Below are positions 32,478 through 41,250 of a stretch of 64,000 bases of DNA, piece by piece. The stretch lies in NCBI GenBank assembly GCA_964250755.1, contig CAXUHB010000011.1, forward strand, positions 46,464-110,463, written 5' to 3'. Position 1 is the stretch's first letter, and every line of letters starts with the position of its first letter. Source of the DNA: DASWOJ01 sp964250755 (lineage in GTDB: Bacteria; Pseudomonadota; Alphaproteobacteria; Acetobacterales; Acetobacteraceae). The translations under genes were made by a program, and so were the position numbers. The notes beneath the pieces were generated by a model. That model was not told the DNA's origin, ran no database searches, and was given only the letters and a program-made list of their open reading frames with translations.

Positions 32478-33503
32478 TCAGTTGATCTTCCACCCCTCGG
32501 TCCCGTGCCGGGTGAAGTGGCAGGTCATCACCCGCCCGTCCTGCTGCTGCAGCGCGCGGATCACGTCCATGCGGCGCTCCGGGCGGACCAGCAGGGTCAC
32601 GAAGCCGCCGCCGCCCGCGCCGGACACCTTGCCCGCCCGCGCCCCGGCGTCCATCGCTGCCTGCACCACGCCATCTATGTGCCCGGTGGTCACGTTGTCG
32701 GCCAGGCGCTTCTTGCTGTCCCAGCTCCGCCTCATGCACGACGCGAACCGGTCGAAGTCGCCGCGCAGCAGGCACTCCTTCATCACGTAGGCGTCCTGCT
32801 TGATGGCGTGCATGGCGTCCAGCGTCGTGCCGCCGTGCCGGGTCAGGTTGTCCGTCTGCTCCTGGATGATGCGCGCCGACGACCGCGACACCCCGCTGTC
32901 GAACAGCACGAGCGAGGTCTCCATCTCCGAGATGATCCAGTTCTTGATCCGCAGCGGGTTCACGATGACCCGGTCCTCCGGATGGAACTCCATGAAGTTC
33001 ACGCCGCCGAAGGTCGCGGCATACTGGTCCTGCCGCCCGCCGCCCAGACCCGCGTCAATCCGCTCGATCTCGAAGGCCAGGTGCGCGATCTCGTATTCGC
33101 CCAGCGGCAGGTTCAGCCACTCGACGAACGCCTTGACCAAGGACACCACCATCGTGCTGCTGGTGCCCAGGCCCGACCCGGGCGGCGCGTCGCAGAAGGT
33201 CGTCATCGTGCAGGGCAGGGGACGCCCGCCGTTGAAGTCCCGCACGATGCGCCGATACACCGCGCGGTGCAGGACCAGCGGGCAGCCCTCCATGCCGCCG
33301 TCCGCCATGCCCTCCCACGCCTGGTCCAGGTCGGACGCTACGCAGCGGACCCGGCCGTCGTCCGACGGCTCCAGGATCGTGTAGGCATACAGGTCTATGG
33401 TGACGTTCAGCACGGCCCCGCCATGCTCGTCGCAATAGGGCGACACATCGGTGCCGCCGCCGGCCAGGCCCAGCCGCAAGGGGGCGCGGGAGCGCACGAT
33501 CAT
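32478..33503 (-). CDS. GHMP-family sugar kinase (HddA/heptose-7-phosphate-kinase-like)
   Basis: A 341-residue GHMP kinase. The start is IVRSRAPLRLGLAGGGTDV, as in D-glycero-D-manno-heptose 7-phosphate kinases and related capsule or O-antigen sugar kinases. The ATP-binding glycine/serine loop is APPGSGLGTSSTMVVSLVKA, and the C-terminal motif is GKVSGAGGGGFVTLLV. The ATG at 33503 overlaps the glycosyltransferase stop (TGATG), so the two act together in surface-polysaccharide precursor synthesis. No isomerase or nucleotidyltransferase of a GDP-heptose path is next to it, so the exact sugar is open. Confidence 0.85.
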   Translation of the reverse strand: MIVRSRAPLRLGLAGGGTDVSPYCDEHGGAVLNVTIDLYAYTILEPSDDGRVRCVASDLDQAWEGMADGGMEGCPLVLHRAVYRRIVRDFNGGRPLPCTMTTFCDAPPGSGLGTSSTMVVSLVKAFVEWLNLPLGEYEIAHLAFEIERIDAGLGGGRQDQYAATFGGVNFMEFHPEDRVIVNPLRIKNWIISEMETSLVLFDSGVSRSSARIIQEQTDNLTRHGGTTLDAMHAIKQDAYVMKECLLRGDFDRFASCMRRSWDSKKRLADNVTTGHIDGVVQAAMDAGARAGKVSGAGGGGFVTLLVRPERRMDVIRALQQQDGRVMTCHFTRHGTEGWKIN

Positions 33504-34705
33504 CAAGCAGCCTTTGGTTGAGGGGCGAGCAGGGCGTCGAAGCCACGCAGCCGTCCGGCCCAGACGTAGTCCTGCAGCACCCGCTGCCGGGCGGCGGCGC
33601 CGATGCCGGGGCAGCCGGGTGCCGACAGACAGGCGGCGGCGAAGTCCGGGGCGGTGGCGGCCAGCAGCACCTCCGTGCCGGGGCGGGCCTGTATGCCCTC
33701 CAGCGCGTCCGGCGTGACCACGACGGGGCGGGCCATGGCCATGGCCTCCAGCACCTTGTTCTGGATGCCGCGGGCGATCCGCATGGGCGCCACGCAGGCG
33801 GTGGCATGGGCGACGTATGGGCGCACGTCGGGCACCCGTCCGGTCACGGTCACGCCCGGCCCGGCCAGGGCCTGCACCTGCGGCGCGGGGCTGGAGCCGA
33901 CGATGTGGAAGGCGGCGTCCGGCTCCGTCCGCCGGATGATGGGCAGGATGGTCCCGGCGAACCAGGCGGCGGCGTCCATGTTGGGCGGGTAGTCCATCGT
34001 CCCCGTGAAGACGTAGTTGGGGCGGTCCGTGGGATAAGGGGCGTCCGTCGGCGCCGCCGGGTCGAAGTAGGCGGCGTCCACCCCGCTGCTGATGGCGCGG
34101 ATTCGCCCGGCCTGGTCTGGATGGAGCCGCGCGAACAACTGCGCTTCCTCGGCGGAGACGAAGGTGCTCCAGTCCAGGTCCCGCGCGATCCGCCCTTCCA
34201 GCGCCGCGGTGCGCCGCCACTCCCGCCGGTGGACCCAGCGCATCGGGCCACTGCCTGCGTCCGCATAGGCTCGCCATTTCTCGGAGTCCACGTCGGCCAG
34301 GTCGCACAGGCTGACGCGCTGCCGCCCCAGGAGGTCGAGCACATAGGGCGCCATGTTGGAGGAGCAGATGAACACGGCCTCGGGCCGCACATCCTGCATC
34401 ACCCGGCGCACCCAGCCGGCCAGGCCGCGGTCCCGGTAGAAGGTGACGCTCAGCGGCTCCCCGGTCAGCAAGCCCGTCAGGCACGTCAGCTTGGCCCGGC
34501 GGCGGTCCAGCAATGCGAAGTGGCTGTCAGCGCATAGCGCCTGCACGGCAGGGATGTGCTCCTGGTCCCGCGGGTCGTCCACCAGGCAGCCGAGGTGGAC
34601 GTCATGGGACTGGCGCAGGTGCCGCAGAATTTGCAAGGGCCTGATCTTCTCGCCCTTGATCGGCGGGTAGGGGATGCGCTGGGTCAGGAACAGCAGGGGA
34701 GGCAT
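33503..34705 (-). CDS. Glycosyltransferase (GT4 type, sugar transferase family TIGR03087-like)
   Basis: A 400-residue GT-B-fold glycosyltransferase. The N-terminal LFLTQRIPYPPIKGEKIRP is the hallmark of the sugar transferases found with exopolysaccharide/exosortase systems. The C-terminal nucleotide-sugar site includes YVFTGTMDYPPNMDAAAWF, VAPMRIARGIQNKVLEAMAM and the acidic E in that helix. It adds a sugar to a surface polysaccharide from the cytoplasmic face. It is coupled to the GHMP kinase gene and lies 88 bases after crcB on the same strand. No exosortase is in the window. Confidence 0.85.
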   Translation of the reverse strand: MPPLLFLTQRIPYPPIKGEKIRPLQILRHLRQSHDVHLGCLVDDPRDQEHIPAVQALCADSHFALLDRRRAKLTCLTGLLTGEPLSVTFYRDRGLAGWVRRVMQDVRPEAVFICSSNMAPYVLDLLGRQRVSLCDLADVDSEKWRAYADAGSGPMRWVHRREWRRTAALEGRIARDLDWSTFVSAEEAQLFARLHPDQAGRIRAISSGVDAAYFDPAAPTDAPYPTDRPNYVFTGTMDYPPNMDAAAWFAGTILPIIRRTEPDAAFHIVGSSPAPQVQALAGPGVTVTGRVPDVRPYVAHATACVAPMRIARGIQNKVLEAMAMARPVVVTPDALEGIQARPGTEVLLAATAPDFAAACLSAPGCPGIGAAARQRVLQDYVWAGRLRGFDALLAPQPKAA

Positions 34706-34793
34706 CGGACCGCCATCGGAAGGTGCGCCGCTATACAGGCTGGCGGGGACCGCCGGAAGGGCGGGCCATGCGGGCCGCCGCAGCCGTCCGGGC

Positions 34794-35219
34794 CTACGAC
34801 GCTTCCTCCTCCACCGCCGTCTGCGCCGTGTCCTGCCCGCCGCCGGCCTGCGCCGCCAGCGCGTGCCCGGCGGCGACAGCTCCCAGGCACAGCAGCACGG
34901 ACACTGCCACGTTCGCCAGCCCGCGCCCCCAGGCCCCCGCCCGCAGCAGGTCCAAAGTCTGTAAGCTGAATGACGAGAACGTCGTGAAGCCCCCGCACAC
35001 GCCCACCATCACGAACAGCCGCAGCCACTCCGGCGCCGGGTGCCGCCCGCCTTGCAAGGTCAGCGTGCCAAAAAACCCGATCAGAAACGACCCGGCGACG
35101 TTGATACCCACCGTGCCCCAGGGCAGGTTCCGGCTGTAGGGCGCTGCCCAGACCGCAACCCAATAACGCCCGACGCTGCCCAGCGCGCCGCCCAGTGCGA
35201 TCCACACGGTTTCGGTCAC
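34794..35219 (-). CDS. crcB: Fluoride exporter CrcB/Fluc
   Basis: A 141-residue membrane protein of the Fluc family, which exports fluoride as an antiparallel dimer. It has four membrane helices, the early GGALGSVGRYWV signature, WGTVGINVAGSFLIGF with the conserved Asn, and the Phe-box/Na-site region GVCGGFTTFSSFSLQ. The GTG start at 35219 overlaps the pcaB stop as GTGA, so it is translated with the protocatechuate operon. No fluoride riboswitch was seen upstream. The position suggests a link between aromatic catabolism and fluoride release, or chance transcriptional hitchhiking. Confidence 0.92.
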   Translation of the reverse strand: MTETVWIALGGALGSVGRYWVAVWAAPYSRNLPWGTVGINVAGSFLIGFFGTLTLQGGRHPAPEWLRLFVMVGVCGGFTTFSSFSLQTLDLLRAGAWGRGLANVAVSVLLCLGAVAAGHALAAQAGGGQDTAQTAVEEEAS

Positions 35220-36565
35220 GCCAGCACCTCGCGGACCACGCCAGCGTGCCGGACGGCGCGGTCCACCCACACCCCGGCGGCGGCCACCGCGGGCGCGAGG
35301 TCGAAGGCAGCCTCCAGTTCCGGCCCAGCTCCCGGCCCAGCCGCCAGCACGTCCTGCAACGTGGCCCCGGTCCGCCGCACCTCGTCTGCCGCGTGCTCGA
35401 TCAGCTCATGCGCCGCGGCCCGTCCCAGCCGAGGCGCCAGCCGTGCCGCCGCGGCGTCCGCGAACAGAAGGCCTCGCGTCGTGCCGATGTTGGCCATCAT
35501 GCGCGCGGCATCCACCTGCAAACCCTCCGCCAGCGCCTGGGCTTCCCGCAGCGCCCCCGCCGCCAGGCCGAACAGCGGCGGCAGCGCGTGCCACTCCGCG
35601 TGCCACGCCCCGGCGGGACGCTCATGCGCCGCAGCCATGGCGTTGAACAAGGTCAGCACATGGCCCTGGCCGGCAGAGTGGCAGGCCAGGATGACGGTGG
35701 ACGACACCGGGTTGCGCTTGTGCGGCATGGCGGACGACCCGCCGCGGCCGGGCACATGCGGCTCCGACACCTCGCCCACGTCGGTCGAGGCCAGGCTGGA
35801 CACATCCGTCGCCATCTTCGCCAGCGCGCCCAGCAGGTGCAGCAGCCAAGCCCCGGTCTCCGCCATGCGCCCCCGCAGCGCGTGCCAGGCCAGGGGCGCG
35901 GCGACGAGGCCCAGTTCGCGCGCGAACGCCTCCTGCACCGCCGGGCCATCCGTGCCGAGGGATGCCAGGGTGCCCACAGGACCACCCAGCGATGCCGTCA
36001 GCACCCGCGTCCGCAGCCCGGGCAGCGCCGCCGCGGCGTCCGCCACGCCCGTCAACCAGACCGCGGCCTTGTAGCCGAATGTGATCGGTGCCGCATGCTG
36101 GCCGTAGGTCCGCCCGACGCAGGGCGTGGCCCGGTGCGCCACCGCCAGCGCCGACAGCCCGGACAGCACCCCATCCAGCTCCGCTGCCAGCAGCACTAGC
36201 GCCCGGCGCATCTGCAGCACCATCGCCGTGTCCAGGATGTCCTGCGTGGTCGCGCCCTTGTGGAACGACCGCGCCAGCTCCGGCGGCAACCGCGCCTGCA
36301 CCGCTGCGATGAACGGGATGGTCGGCACCCCGGCTACCGCCGTCTGCACGCCCAGCGCCGCCACGTCCAGCGTGCCCGCATCCACCGCGGTGATGGCCCC
36401 GGCCAGCCCCTCCGGCGCCAGGCGCAGCCGGGCCTGCGCGCGGGCCAGCGCCGCCTCGGCCTCCAGCATCGCGGCCAGGCGCGCGGTGTCCGAAAAGCAT
36501 CCCGCCACCTCCGCCGTCGTGAACAGCGGCCCCAGCAGGGCCGAGTCCAGCGGGCAGAAGGTCAC
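35216..36565 (-). CDS. pcaB: 3-carboxy-cis,cis-muconate cycloisomerase
   Basis: A 449-residue fumarase/argininosuccinate-lyase superfamily enzyme that lactonises 3-carboxymuconate, the product of protocatechuate 3,4-dioxygenase. The superfamily signature is GGSSAMPHKRNPVSS, with upstream VGRTYGQHAAPITFGYKAA and RSFHKGATTQDILDTA. It is about the family's full length of 450. The GTG start at 36565 overlaps the BKACE gene's stop. It lies in the run aroE-pcaH-pcaG-BKACE-pcaB-crcB, which supports PcaB over adenylosuccinate lyase. Confidence 0.9.
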   Translation of the reverse strand: MTFCPLDSALLGPLFTTAEVAGCFSDTARLAAMLEAEAALARAQARLRLAPEGLAGAITAVDAGTLDVAALGVQTAVAGVPTIPFIAAVQARLPPELARSFHKGATTQDILDTAMVLQMRRALVLLAAELDGVLSGLSALAVAHRATPCVGRTYGQHAAPITFGYKAAVWLTGVADAAAALPGLRTRVLTASLGGPVGTLASLGTDGPAVQEAFARELGLVAAPLAWHALRGRMAETGAWLLHLLGALAKMATDVSSLASTDVGEVSEPHVPGRGGSSAMPHKRNPVSSTVILACHSAGQGHVLTLFNAMAAAHERPAGAWHAEWHALPPLFGLAAGALREAQALAEGLQVDAARMMANIGTTRGLLFADAAAARLAPRLGRAAAHELIEHAADEVRRTGATLQDVLAAGPGAGPELEAAFDLAPAVAAAGVWVDRAVRHAGVVREVLA

Positions 36566-37395
36566 GCCGCGGGCCGCAGCCCCAGCGCCGACCGGGCCTC
36601 TGCTGGGGTGGCCACCGTGCGGCCGTGGCGCCCGATGGCGTCGGCGGCCATGCGGACCAGCTCGGCGTTGCCGGATGCCAGCCGCTCCCTGCTGGCGCGC
36701 ACGTTGTCCTCCAGCCCCGTGCGCACCGCGTCCGCGCCGCGGGCCAGCGCCCACTCCATGACGCGGGACTGGTTGGCACCGATGCCGGCGGCGGTCCAGG
36801 TGGCGCGCGGCAGCAGCCGGCGGCTCTCGGCCAGCAGGATGTCCAGCAGGTGCTCCTCCGCCGGCATCGCGTTCTTGACCCCCATCACGAATTGCACGTG
36901 CGGCGCGTCGTTCATCAGCCCGGCGTCCACCAGCCGCCGCGCCCCGTGCAGGTGGCTGAGGTCGAACACCTCGATCTCCGGCAGCACCTCGTGCTCCTTC
37001 ATGCGGGTGGCCAGGTCCACGACCAGGGCGGGCGCATTCTCATACACGATGGTCGGGAAGTTGACGGACCCGGTGGATAGGCTGGCCATGTCCGGGCGAT
37101 GCACCAGGCTGTTGCCCCGCGCCGCCTGGTCCCGCCCGCGCCCGCCGGTGGAGAACTGCACGATCATGCCGGGGCAGTGCCTCGCAATACCCTCCTGCAC
37201 CTGGCGGAACAGCTCCGGGTCGGATGACGGCGTCTCGTCTGGGTTGCGGACGTGTATGTGGACCAGGGCGGCCCCGGCCTCATACGCCCCGTGCGTGCTT
37301 TCCACCTGCTCGGCCACGGTGATCGGCACGGCAGGGTTGTCCGCCTTGCGCGGGACGGAGCCGGTGATGGCGACGGCGATGGTGACTGGCTTCAT
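36562..37395 (-). CDS. Beta-keto acid cleavage enzyme (BKACE family)
   Basis: A 277-residue TIM-barrel BKACE protein (PF05853). Family members condense a beta-keto acid with acetyl-CoA, giving acetoacetate and a shortened acyl-CoA. Zinc ligands are visible as GAALVHIHVRNP (both His) and a late Glu in AVRTGLEDNVRAS. VQFSTGGRGRD and FDLSHLHGARRL are also family landmarks. It sits between pcaG and pcaB, 11 bases after pcaG, so 3-oxoadipate is the likely substrate (product succinyl-CoA). That would bypass the thiolase PcaF, which is not in the window. Confidence 0.85.
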   Translation of the reverse strand: MKPVTIAVAITGSVPRKADNPAVPITVAEQVESTHGAYEAGAALVHIHVRNPDETPSSDPELFRQVQEGIARHCPGMIVQFSTGGRGRDQAARGNSLVHRPDMASLSTGSVNFPTIVYENAPALVVDLATRMKEHEVLPEIEVFDLSHLHGARRLVDAGLMNDAPHVQFVMGVKNAMPAEEHLLDILLAESRRLLPRATWTAAGIGANQSRVMEWALARGADAVRTGLEDNVRASRERLASGNAELVRMAADAIGRHGRTVATPAEARSALGLRPAA

Positions 37396-37406
37396 GGCGC
37401 TGGCCT

Positions 37407-38045
37407 CTAAACGTCGAAGAACACGGTCTCTTGCGGGCCTTGCAGGTGGATGTCGAACACATAGGCCGGCATCCCGTCCCGCTCCTCCCGCCGGGCCACC
37501 AGCGTGTCGCGCCGGGGGTGGCCGACGATGGCCAGCACGGGGTCGGCGGCGTTCGCCGCGGCCTCGTCGGCGAAATACATGCGGGTGGACAGGCCGATGT
37601 TCATGCCGCGCGACGCCAGCCACAGGTTGACGTGCGGCGCCATCGGACGCCCGTGCCGCCCGGACACCGCGCCGGGCTTTACGGTCTCGAAGCTCCAAAC
37701 ACCCGTGCGGAAGTCCGTGCCGGTGCGGCCCCAGCCGTGGAAAGCGGGGTCGAGCGGACGGTCTTGCTGGTCTGCCGGGTGGTTGTAGCGCCCGGCGGCG
37801 TTGGCCTGCCACAACTCCACCAGCACATCGGTGCAGAGCGCCCCGGCGCCGTCCAGGATGCGCCCCTCGATCCGGATGCGCTCGCCTGCCGCGTCCGGCC
37901 CGGCCATCACGCGGCCAAGGTCCTGGCCGAAGATGTCCAGCCCGGCCTGGGAGGGGATCAGCCCGATATGGACGTAAGGCCCGGCAGTCTGGCTTGCGGT
38001 CTCGTGCAGCCGGACGGCGCTGGCAGGTTTGATGAAGGCGACCAT
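37407..38045 (-). CDS. pcaG: Protocatechuate 3,4-dioxygenase alpha subunit
   Basis: A 212-residue intradiol dioxygenase subunit. It carries the family core (VELWQANAAGRYNHPAD, GWGRTGTDFRTGVWSFETVKPGAV, PHVNLWLASRGMNI) but lacks the two-His pair of the catalytic subunit (PHVNLW where PcaH has PAHIHFS), as expected for alpha. It pairs with PcaH, whose stop lies five bases upstream. Together they cleave protocatechuate to 3-carboxymuconate in the cytoplasm. Confidence 0.93.
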   Translation of the reverse strand: MVAFIKPASAVRLHETASQTAGPYVHIGLIPSQAGLDIFGQDLGRVMAGPDAAGERIRIEGRILDGAGALCTDVLVELWQANAAGRYNHPADQQDRPLDPAFHGWGRTGTDFRTGVWSFETVKPGAVSGRHGRPMAPHVNLWLASRGMNIGLSTRMYFADEAAANAADPVLAIVGHPRRDTLVARREERDGMPAYVFDIHLQGPQETVFFDV

Positions 38046-38050
38046 GCCCG

Positions 38051-38776
38051 CTAGTTCCCTTGCAGCTTGTTCTCGAACACTGTGGAGCGCCGGCCCCGCA
38101 GCACGATGTCGAAGCGGTAGGCCAGGCTGTCCAGCGGCACCGCGGCGTCGAAGTCCAGCGACGCCACCAGCCGCATGCGCGCCGCCTCGTCCGGAATGGT
38201 GGAAAGTATCTGGTCGCGCGGGATCAGCGGATCGCCTTCGAAGTACATCTGCGTAATCAGCCGCTGCGCGAAGCCCGATCCAAACAGCGAGAAGTGGATG
38301 TGCGCCGGCCGCCAGGAGTTGACGAAGTTCCGGAACGGATACGCGCCGGGCTTCACGGTGCGGAAGGCGTAGTGCCCGTCCGCATCCGTCATCATGCGCC
38401 CGCAGCCGCCGAAGTTGGGGTCTATGGGCGCCAGATAGGTGTCGTTGACATGCCGGTAGCGCCCGCCGGCATTGGCCTGCCAGACCTCGATCAGCGTGTG
38501 GGGCACGCCGCGCCCGTTCTCGTCCCGCACCCACCCATGCACGACCGTACGCTCCCCGATGGGTTCGCCGCCATGCGCGTAGTTGCGGATGAGGTCGTCG
38601 TCCAGCGGCCCCAGTGCATCGTGCCCGAAGCGTGGCCCCGTCACCTCGGACAGCGAGTTCTGCAGCGAGAACAACGCCAGCCGCGGGGAGCGCAGGACCG
38701 TGCTCTTGTAGTCCGGCGTGAAGGCCGGCGGCTGCAGGGTCCGGTCGCGCTGGATGAACTCGTCGGTGTGGCTCAT
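38051..38776 (-). CDS. pcaH: Protocatechuate 3,4-dioxygenase beta subunit
   Basis: A 241-residue catalytic subunit binding Fe(III). The iron ligands are the Tyr of GRYRHVNDTYLAP and the Tyr of VKPGAYPF, with both His of WRPAHIHFSLFG. The N-terminus has the family's YKSTVLRSPR segment. It starts at ATG 38776, 14 bases after the shikimate/quinate dehydrogenase gene, and is followed at once by pcaG. Confidence 0.95.
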   Translation of the reverse strand: MSHTDEFIQRDRTLQPPAFTPDYKSTVLRSPRLALFSLQNSLSEVTGPRFGHDALGPLDDDLIRNYAHGGEPIGERTVVHGWVRDENGRGVPHTLIEVWQANAGGRYRHVNDTYLAPIDPNFGGCGRMMTDADGHYAFRTVKPGAYPFRNFVNSWRPAHIHFSLFGSGFAQRLITQMYFEGDPLIPRDQILSTIPDEAARMRLVASLDFDAAVPLDSLAYRFDIVLRGRRSTVFENKLQGN

Positions 38777-38789
38777 GCGCCTGCCTCCT

Positions 38790-39668
38790 TCATGCGTCGC
38801 CCCCAAAGGATTGGAAGTGCCGCGCCATGCGGGCGGCGTCGGGTGTGATGCCCGTGAACAGCCGGAATGCCTCGACCGCCTGGAACACCGCCATCCCGCC
38901 GCCGTCCAGCGTGGGGGCGCCCAGGGCGCGGGCCTGGCGCAGCAGCTCGGTTTCCAGCGGGAAATAAACGATCTCCGCCACCCACAGGTCCGGACGCAAC
39001 AGGGCCGGCGGCACCGGCGACCCCGGCAGCTTGGCCATGCCCACCGGCGTCGTGTTGATGACCCCGTCCGCACCCGCCAGCGCCGCCGCCAGGTCGTCCG
39101 TGGCCGCCGCACGCCCCGGCCCGAACCGCTCGCACAGGCTACCGGCCACACGCGCCGCACGGCCCGCATCGGTGTCGAAGACCGATAGGTGCCCGGTTCC
39201 CAAGGTCAGCGCAGCATAGGCCACCGCCGACCCGGCGCCGCCCGCGCCCACCTGCACCACCCGGTCCCGCTTGGCGTCCGGCAAGCCCCGCCGGAAGTTC
39301 TCGGCAAAGCCCCACCAGTCCGTGTTGTGCCCCACCCGGCGCCCGTCCCGCAGCACGACGGTGTTCACCGCCCGCAGCACCCGGGCGTCGTCCGACAGCT
39401 CGTGCAGCAGCGGGATGACGGCCTGCTTGCAGGGATAGGTGATGTTCAGGCCGGTGAACCCCATGCGCTCTGCGGCAGTCAGCAGGTCCGGCAGGGCGTC
39501 GGCAGCCAGACCCAGCGGCTCCAAGTCCAGCTTCTGATACAGGACGCGCAGGCCCTGCTCATCGCCCTCCCGCTCGTGCAGGGCCGGGGTGCGGGAGCCT
39601 TGGATGCCGGAGCCGATCAGGCCGAGCAGATGGTGGCCGCCAGCATGGCCCCGGGATGTCTCAACCAA
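38790..39668 (-). CDS. aroE: Shikimate/quinate dehydrogenase
   Basis: A 292-residue AroE-family enzyme. The substrate region is LIGSGIQGSRTPALHE, then FTGLNITYPCKQAVIPLL with the catalytic Lys, and GHNTDWWGFAENF with the catalytic Asp. The dinucleotide site is VVQVGAGGAGSAVAYAAL. Its place at the head of a protocatechuate operon suggests catabolic use of quinate or shikimate rather than aromatic amino-acid synthesis. The start is a TTG at 39668, with GGAGG nine bases upstream and no in-frame ATG nearby. Dehydroshikimate dehydratase is not in the window. Confidence 0.9.
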   Translation of the reverse strand: MVETSRGHAGGHHLLGLIGSGIQGSRTPALHEREGDEQGLRVLYQKLDLEPLGLAADALPDLLTAAERMGFTGLNITYPCKQAVIPLLHELSDDARVLRAVNTVVLRDGRRVGHNTDWWGFAENFRRGLPDAKRDRVVQVGAGGAGSAVAYAALTLGTGHLSVFDTDAGRAARVAGSLCERFGPGRAAATDDLAAALAGADGVINTTPVGMAKLPGSPVPPALLRPDLWVAEIVYFPLETELLRQARALGAPTLDGGGMAVFQAVEAFRLFTGITPDAARMARHFQSFGGDA

Positions 39669-39754
39669 TTGTGCGTGCCTCCATGCACAGCCCGCCGGTA
39701 TGCGGGTTACGCCCGGCTTGCCCCCCTGTGCGTCCCGGCGCTATGGACCCATGA

Positions 39755-39770
39755 GTTGAACCTAGTCAAC
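39755..39770. promoter_or_regulatory. Inverted repeat between the two catabolic operons
   Basis: GTTGA-ACCTAG-TCAAC is a perfect five-base-pair inverted repeat with a six-base spacer. It lies in the 142-base gap between divergent aroE-pcaHG... and the CoA-transferase/phaC genes, an ideal position for a shared IclR- or LysR-type pca regulator site. No such regulator gene is in the window. Short arms make chance possible. Confidence 0.35.
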
Positions 39771-39810
39771 AAAGATCAGCCCGGTTCGACGGGTGGGCAG
39801 GAGGGACGGC

Positions 39811-40527
39811 ATGGCGGTCAATAAGGTGTACTCCGATGCCGCGGCGGCGCTGGCCGGTGTGTTGCGGGACGGCATGACGATCATGTCCGGCGGCTTCGGC
39901 CTGTGCGGCATTCCCGGCGTGCTGATCGCCGCCATCCGGGACAGCGGCGTCACGGGCCTGACCATCATCAGCAACAACGCAGGCGTGGACGGCGCCGGGC
40001 TGGGCCTGCTGCTGGAAGCCCGGCAAGTCCGCAAGATGGTGTCCTCCTACGTCGGCGAGAACAAGGAGTTCATGCGCCAGTACCTCGCCGACGAACTGGA
40101 GATCGAGTTCAATCCGCAGGGCACGCTGGCCGAGCGCATCCGCGCGGGCGGCGCGGGCATCCCCGCGTTCTTCACCCGCACCGGCGTCGGCACCAAGATC
40201 GCCGAGGGCAAGCTGGAGCAGGAGTTCGACGGCAAGCGGTACGTCATGGAGCGCGGGCTGTTTGCCGACCTCGCCATCATCCACGCCTGGCGCGGCGACA
40301 CCGAGGGCAACCTAGTTTACCGGATGACCGCCCGCAACTTCAACCCGATGATGGCCACCGCCGCTCATATGACGGTGGCCCAGGTCGAGGAGCTGGTCCA
40401 GCCCGGCGAACTCGACGGCGACCACATCGTGACCCCCGGCATCTTCGTGAAGCGCATCGTCCCCGTGCCCGGCGTCGAGAAGCGCATCGAGCAGCGCACC
40501 ACCCGCAAGCACCTGCAGGAGGCTTAA
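39811..40527 (+). CDS. pcaI: 3-oxoacid/3-oxoadipate CoA-transferase subunit A
   Basis: A 238-residue alpha subunit of a succinyl-CoA:3-ketoacid CoA-transferase. The CoA-binding signature GGFGLCGIPGVLIAAI is near residue 27, followed by the SNNAGVDGAGLGLLLE region. AGGAGG lies seven bases before ATG 39811. It is three bases from subunit B. Position opposite the protocatechuate operon favours 3-oxoadipate (PcaI). With BKACE present and phaC downstream, acetoacetate (ScoA) is equally plausible. Confidence 0.85.
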   Translation: MAVNKVYSDAAAALAGVLRDGMTIMSGGFGLCGIPGVLIAAIRDSGVTGLTIISNNAGVDGAGLGLLLEARQVRKMVSSYVGENKEFMRQYLADELEIEFNPQGTLAERIRAGGAGIPAFFTRTGVGTKIAEGKLEQEFDGKRYVMERGLFADLAIIHAWRGDTEGNLVYRMTARNFNPMMATAAHMTVAQVEELVQPGELDGDHIVTPGIFVKRIVPVPGVEKRIEQRTTRKHLQEA

Positions 40528-40530
40528 CCG

Positions 40531-41190
40531 ATGGCCTGGACCCGCGATGAGATGGCTGCCCGCGCCGCGCGCGAGCTGACCGACGGCATGTATGTGAACC
40601 TGGGCATCGGCATCCCGACCCTGGTCGCCAACTTCATCCCCCCCGGCATAGACGTGCAACTGCACAGCGAGAACGGGATGCTCGGCATCGGCGCCTTCCC
40701 CTACGAAGGGGAGGAGGACGCCGACCTCATCAACGCAGGCAAGCAGACCGTCACCAAGCTGCCGACGACCGCGTTTTTCGACAGCGCCGCGTCGTTCGCG
40801 ATGGTCCGCGGCGGGCACATCGCCATCAGCATCCTGGGCGGCCTTCAGGTGGCGGAGAACGGCGACCTGGCGAACTGGATGGTGCCGGGCAAGATGGTGA
40901 AGGGCATGGGCGGCGCAATGGATTTGGTGGCCGGCGTGCCGCGCGTTGTCGTGCTGATGGAGCACACCGCCAAGGGCGAGCCGAAAATCCTCAAGCAGTG
41001 CAGCCTCCCGCTGACCGGCCAGGGCGTCGTGAACCTGATCGTGACCGATTTGTGCGTGTTCGACGTGCTGCCGGATGGCGGCGGCCTCGTCCTGGTGGAC
41101 CTGGCGCCGGGCGTGACGGTGGATGAGGTGCGGGCCAAGACGGAAGCTGGCTTCGCGGTTCACCACGACTTGCAGGCGCGCGCGGCGTAG
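40531..41190 (+). CDS. pcaJ: 3-oxoacid/3-oxoadipate CoA-transferase subunit B
   Basis: A 219-residue beta subunit carrying the catalytic Glu in HSENGMLGIG (residues about 48-57). N-terminal VNLGIGIPTLVANFIPPG and C-terminal CVFDVLPDGGGLVLVDLAPG match the family. The enzyme moves CoA from succinyl-CoA to a 3-keto acid. It starts right after subunit A. The PcaJ versus ScoB assignment is not settled by sequence alone. Confidence 0.87.
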   Translation: MAWTRDEMAARAARELTDGMYVNLGIGIPTLVANFIPPGIDVQLHSENGMLGIGAFPYEGEEDADLINAGKQTVTKLPTTAFFDSAASFAMVRGGHIAISILGGLQVAENGDLANWMVPGKMVKGMGGAMDLVAGVPRVVVLMEHTAKGEPKILKQCSLPLTGQGVVNLIVTDLCVFDVLPDGGGLVLVDLAPGVTVDEVRAKTEAGFAVHHDLQARAA

Positions 41191-41250
41191 GGTGCCGCCG
41201 GGGCGCCGCCAGGCAGGCGGCCGGCCCCGGCGGCATCAGGAGCACACACC

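Noticed and set aside
34794..35330. Fluoride riboswitch upstream of crcB
   Set aside because: The upstream sequence is pcaB coding DNA and no fluoride-aptamer motif was seen.
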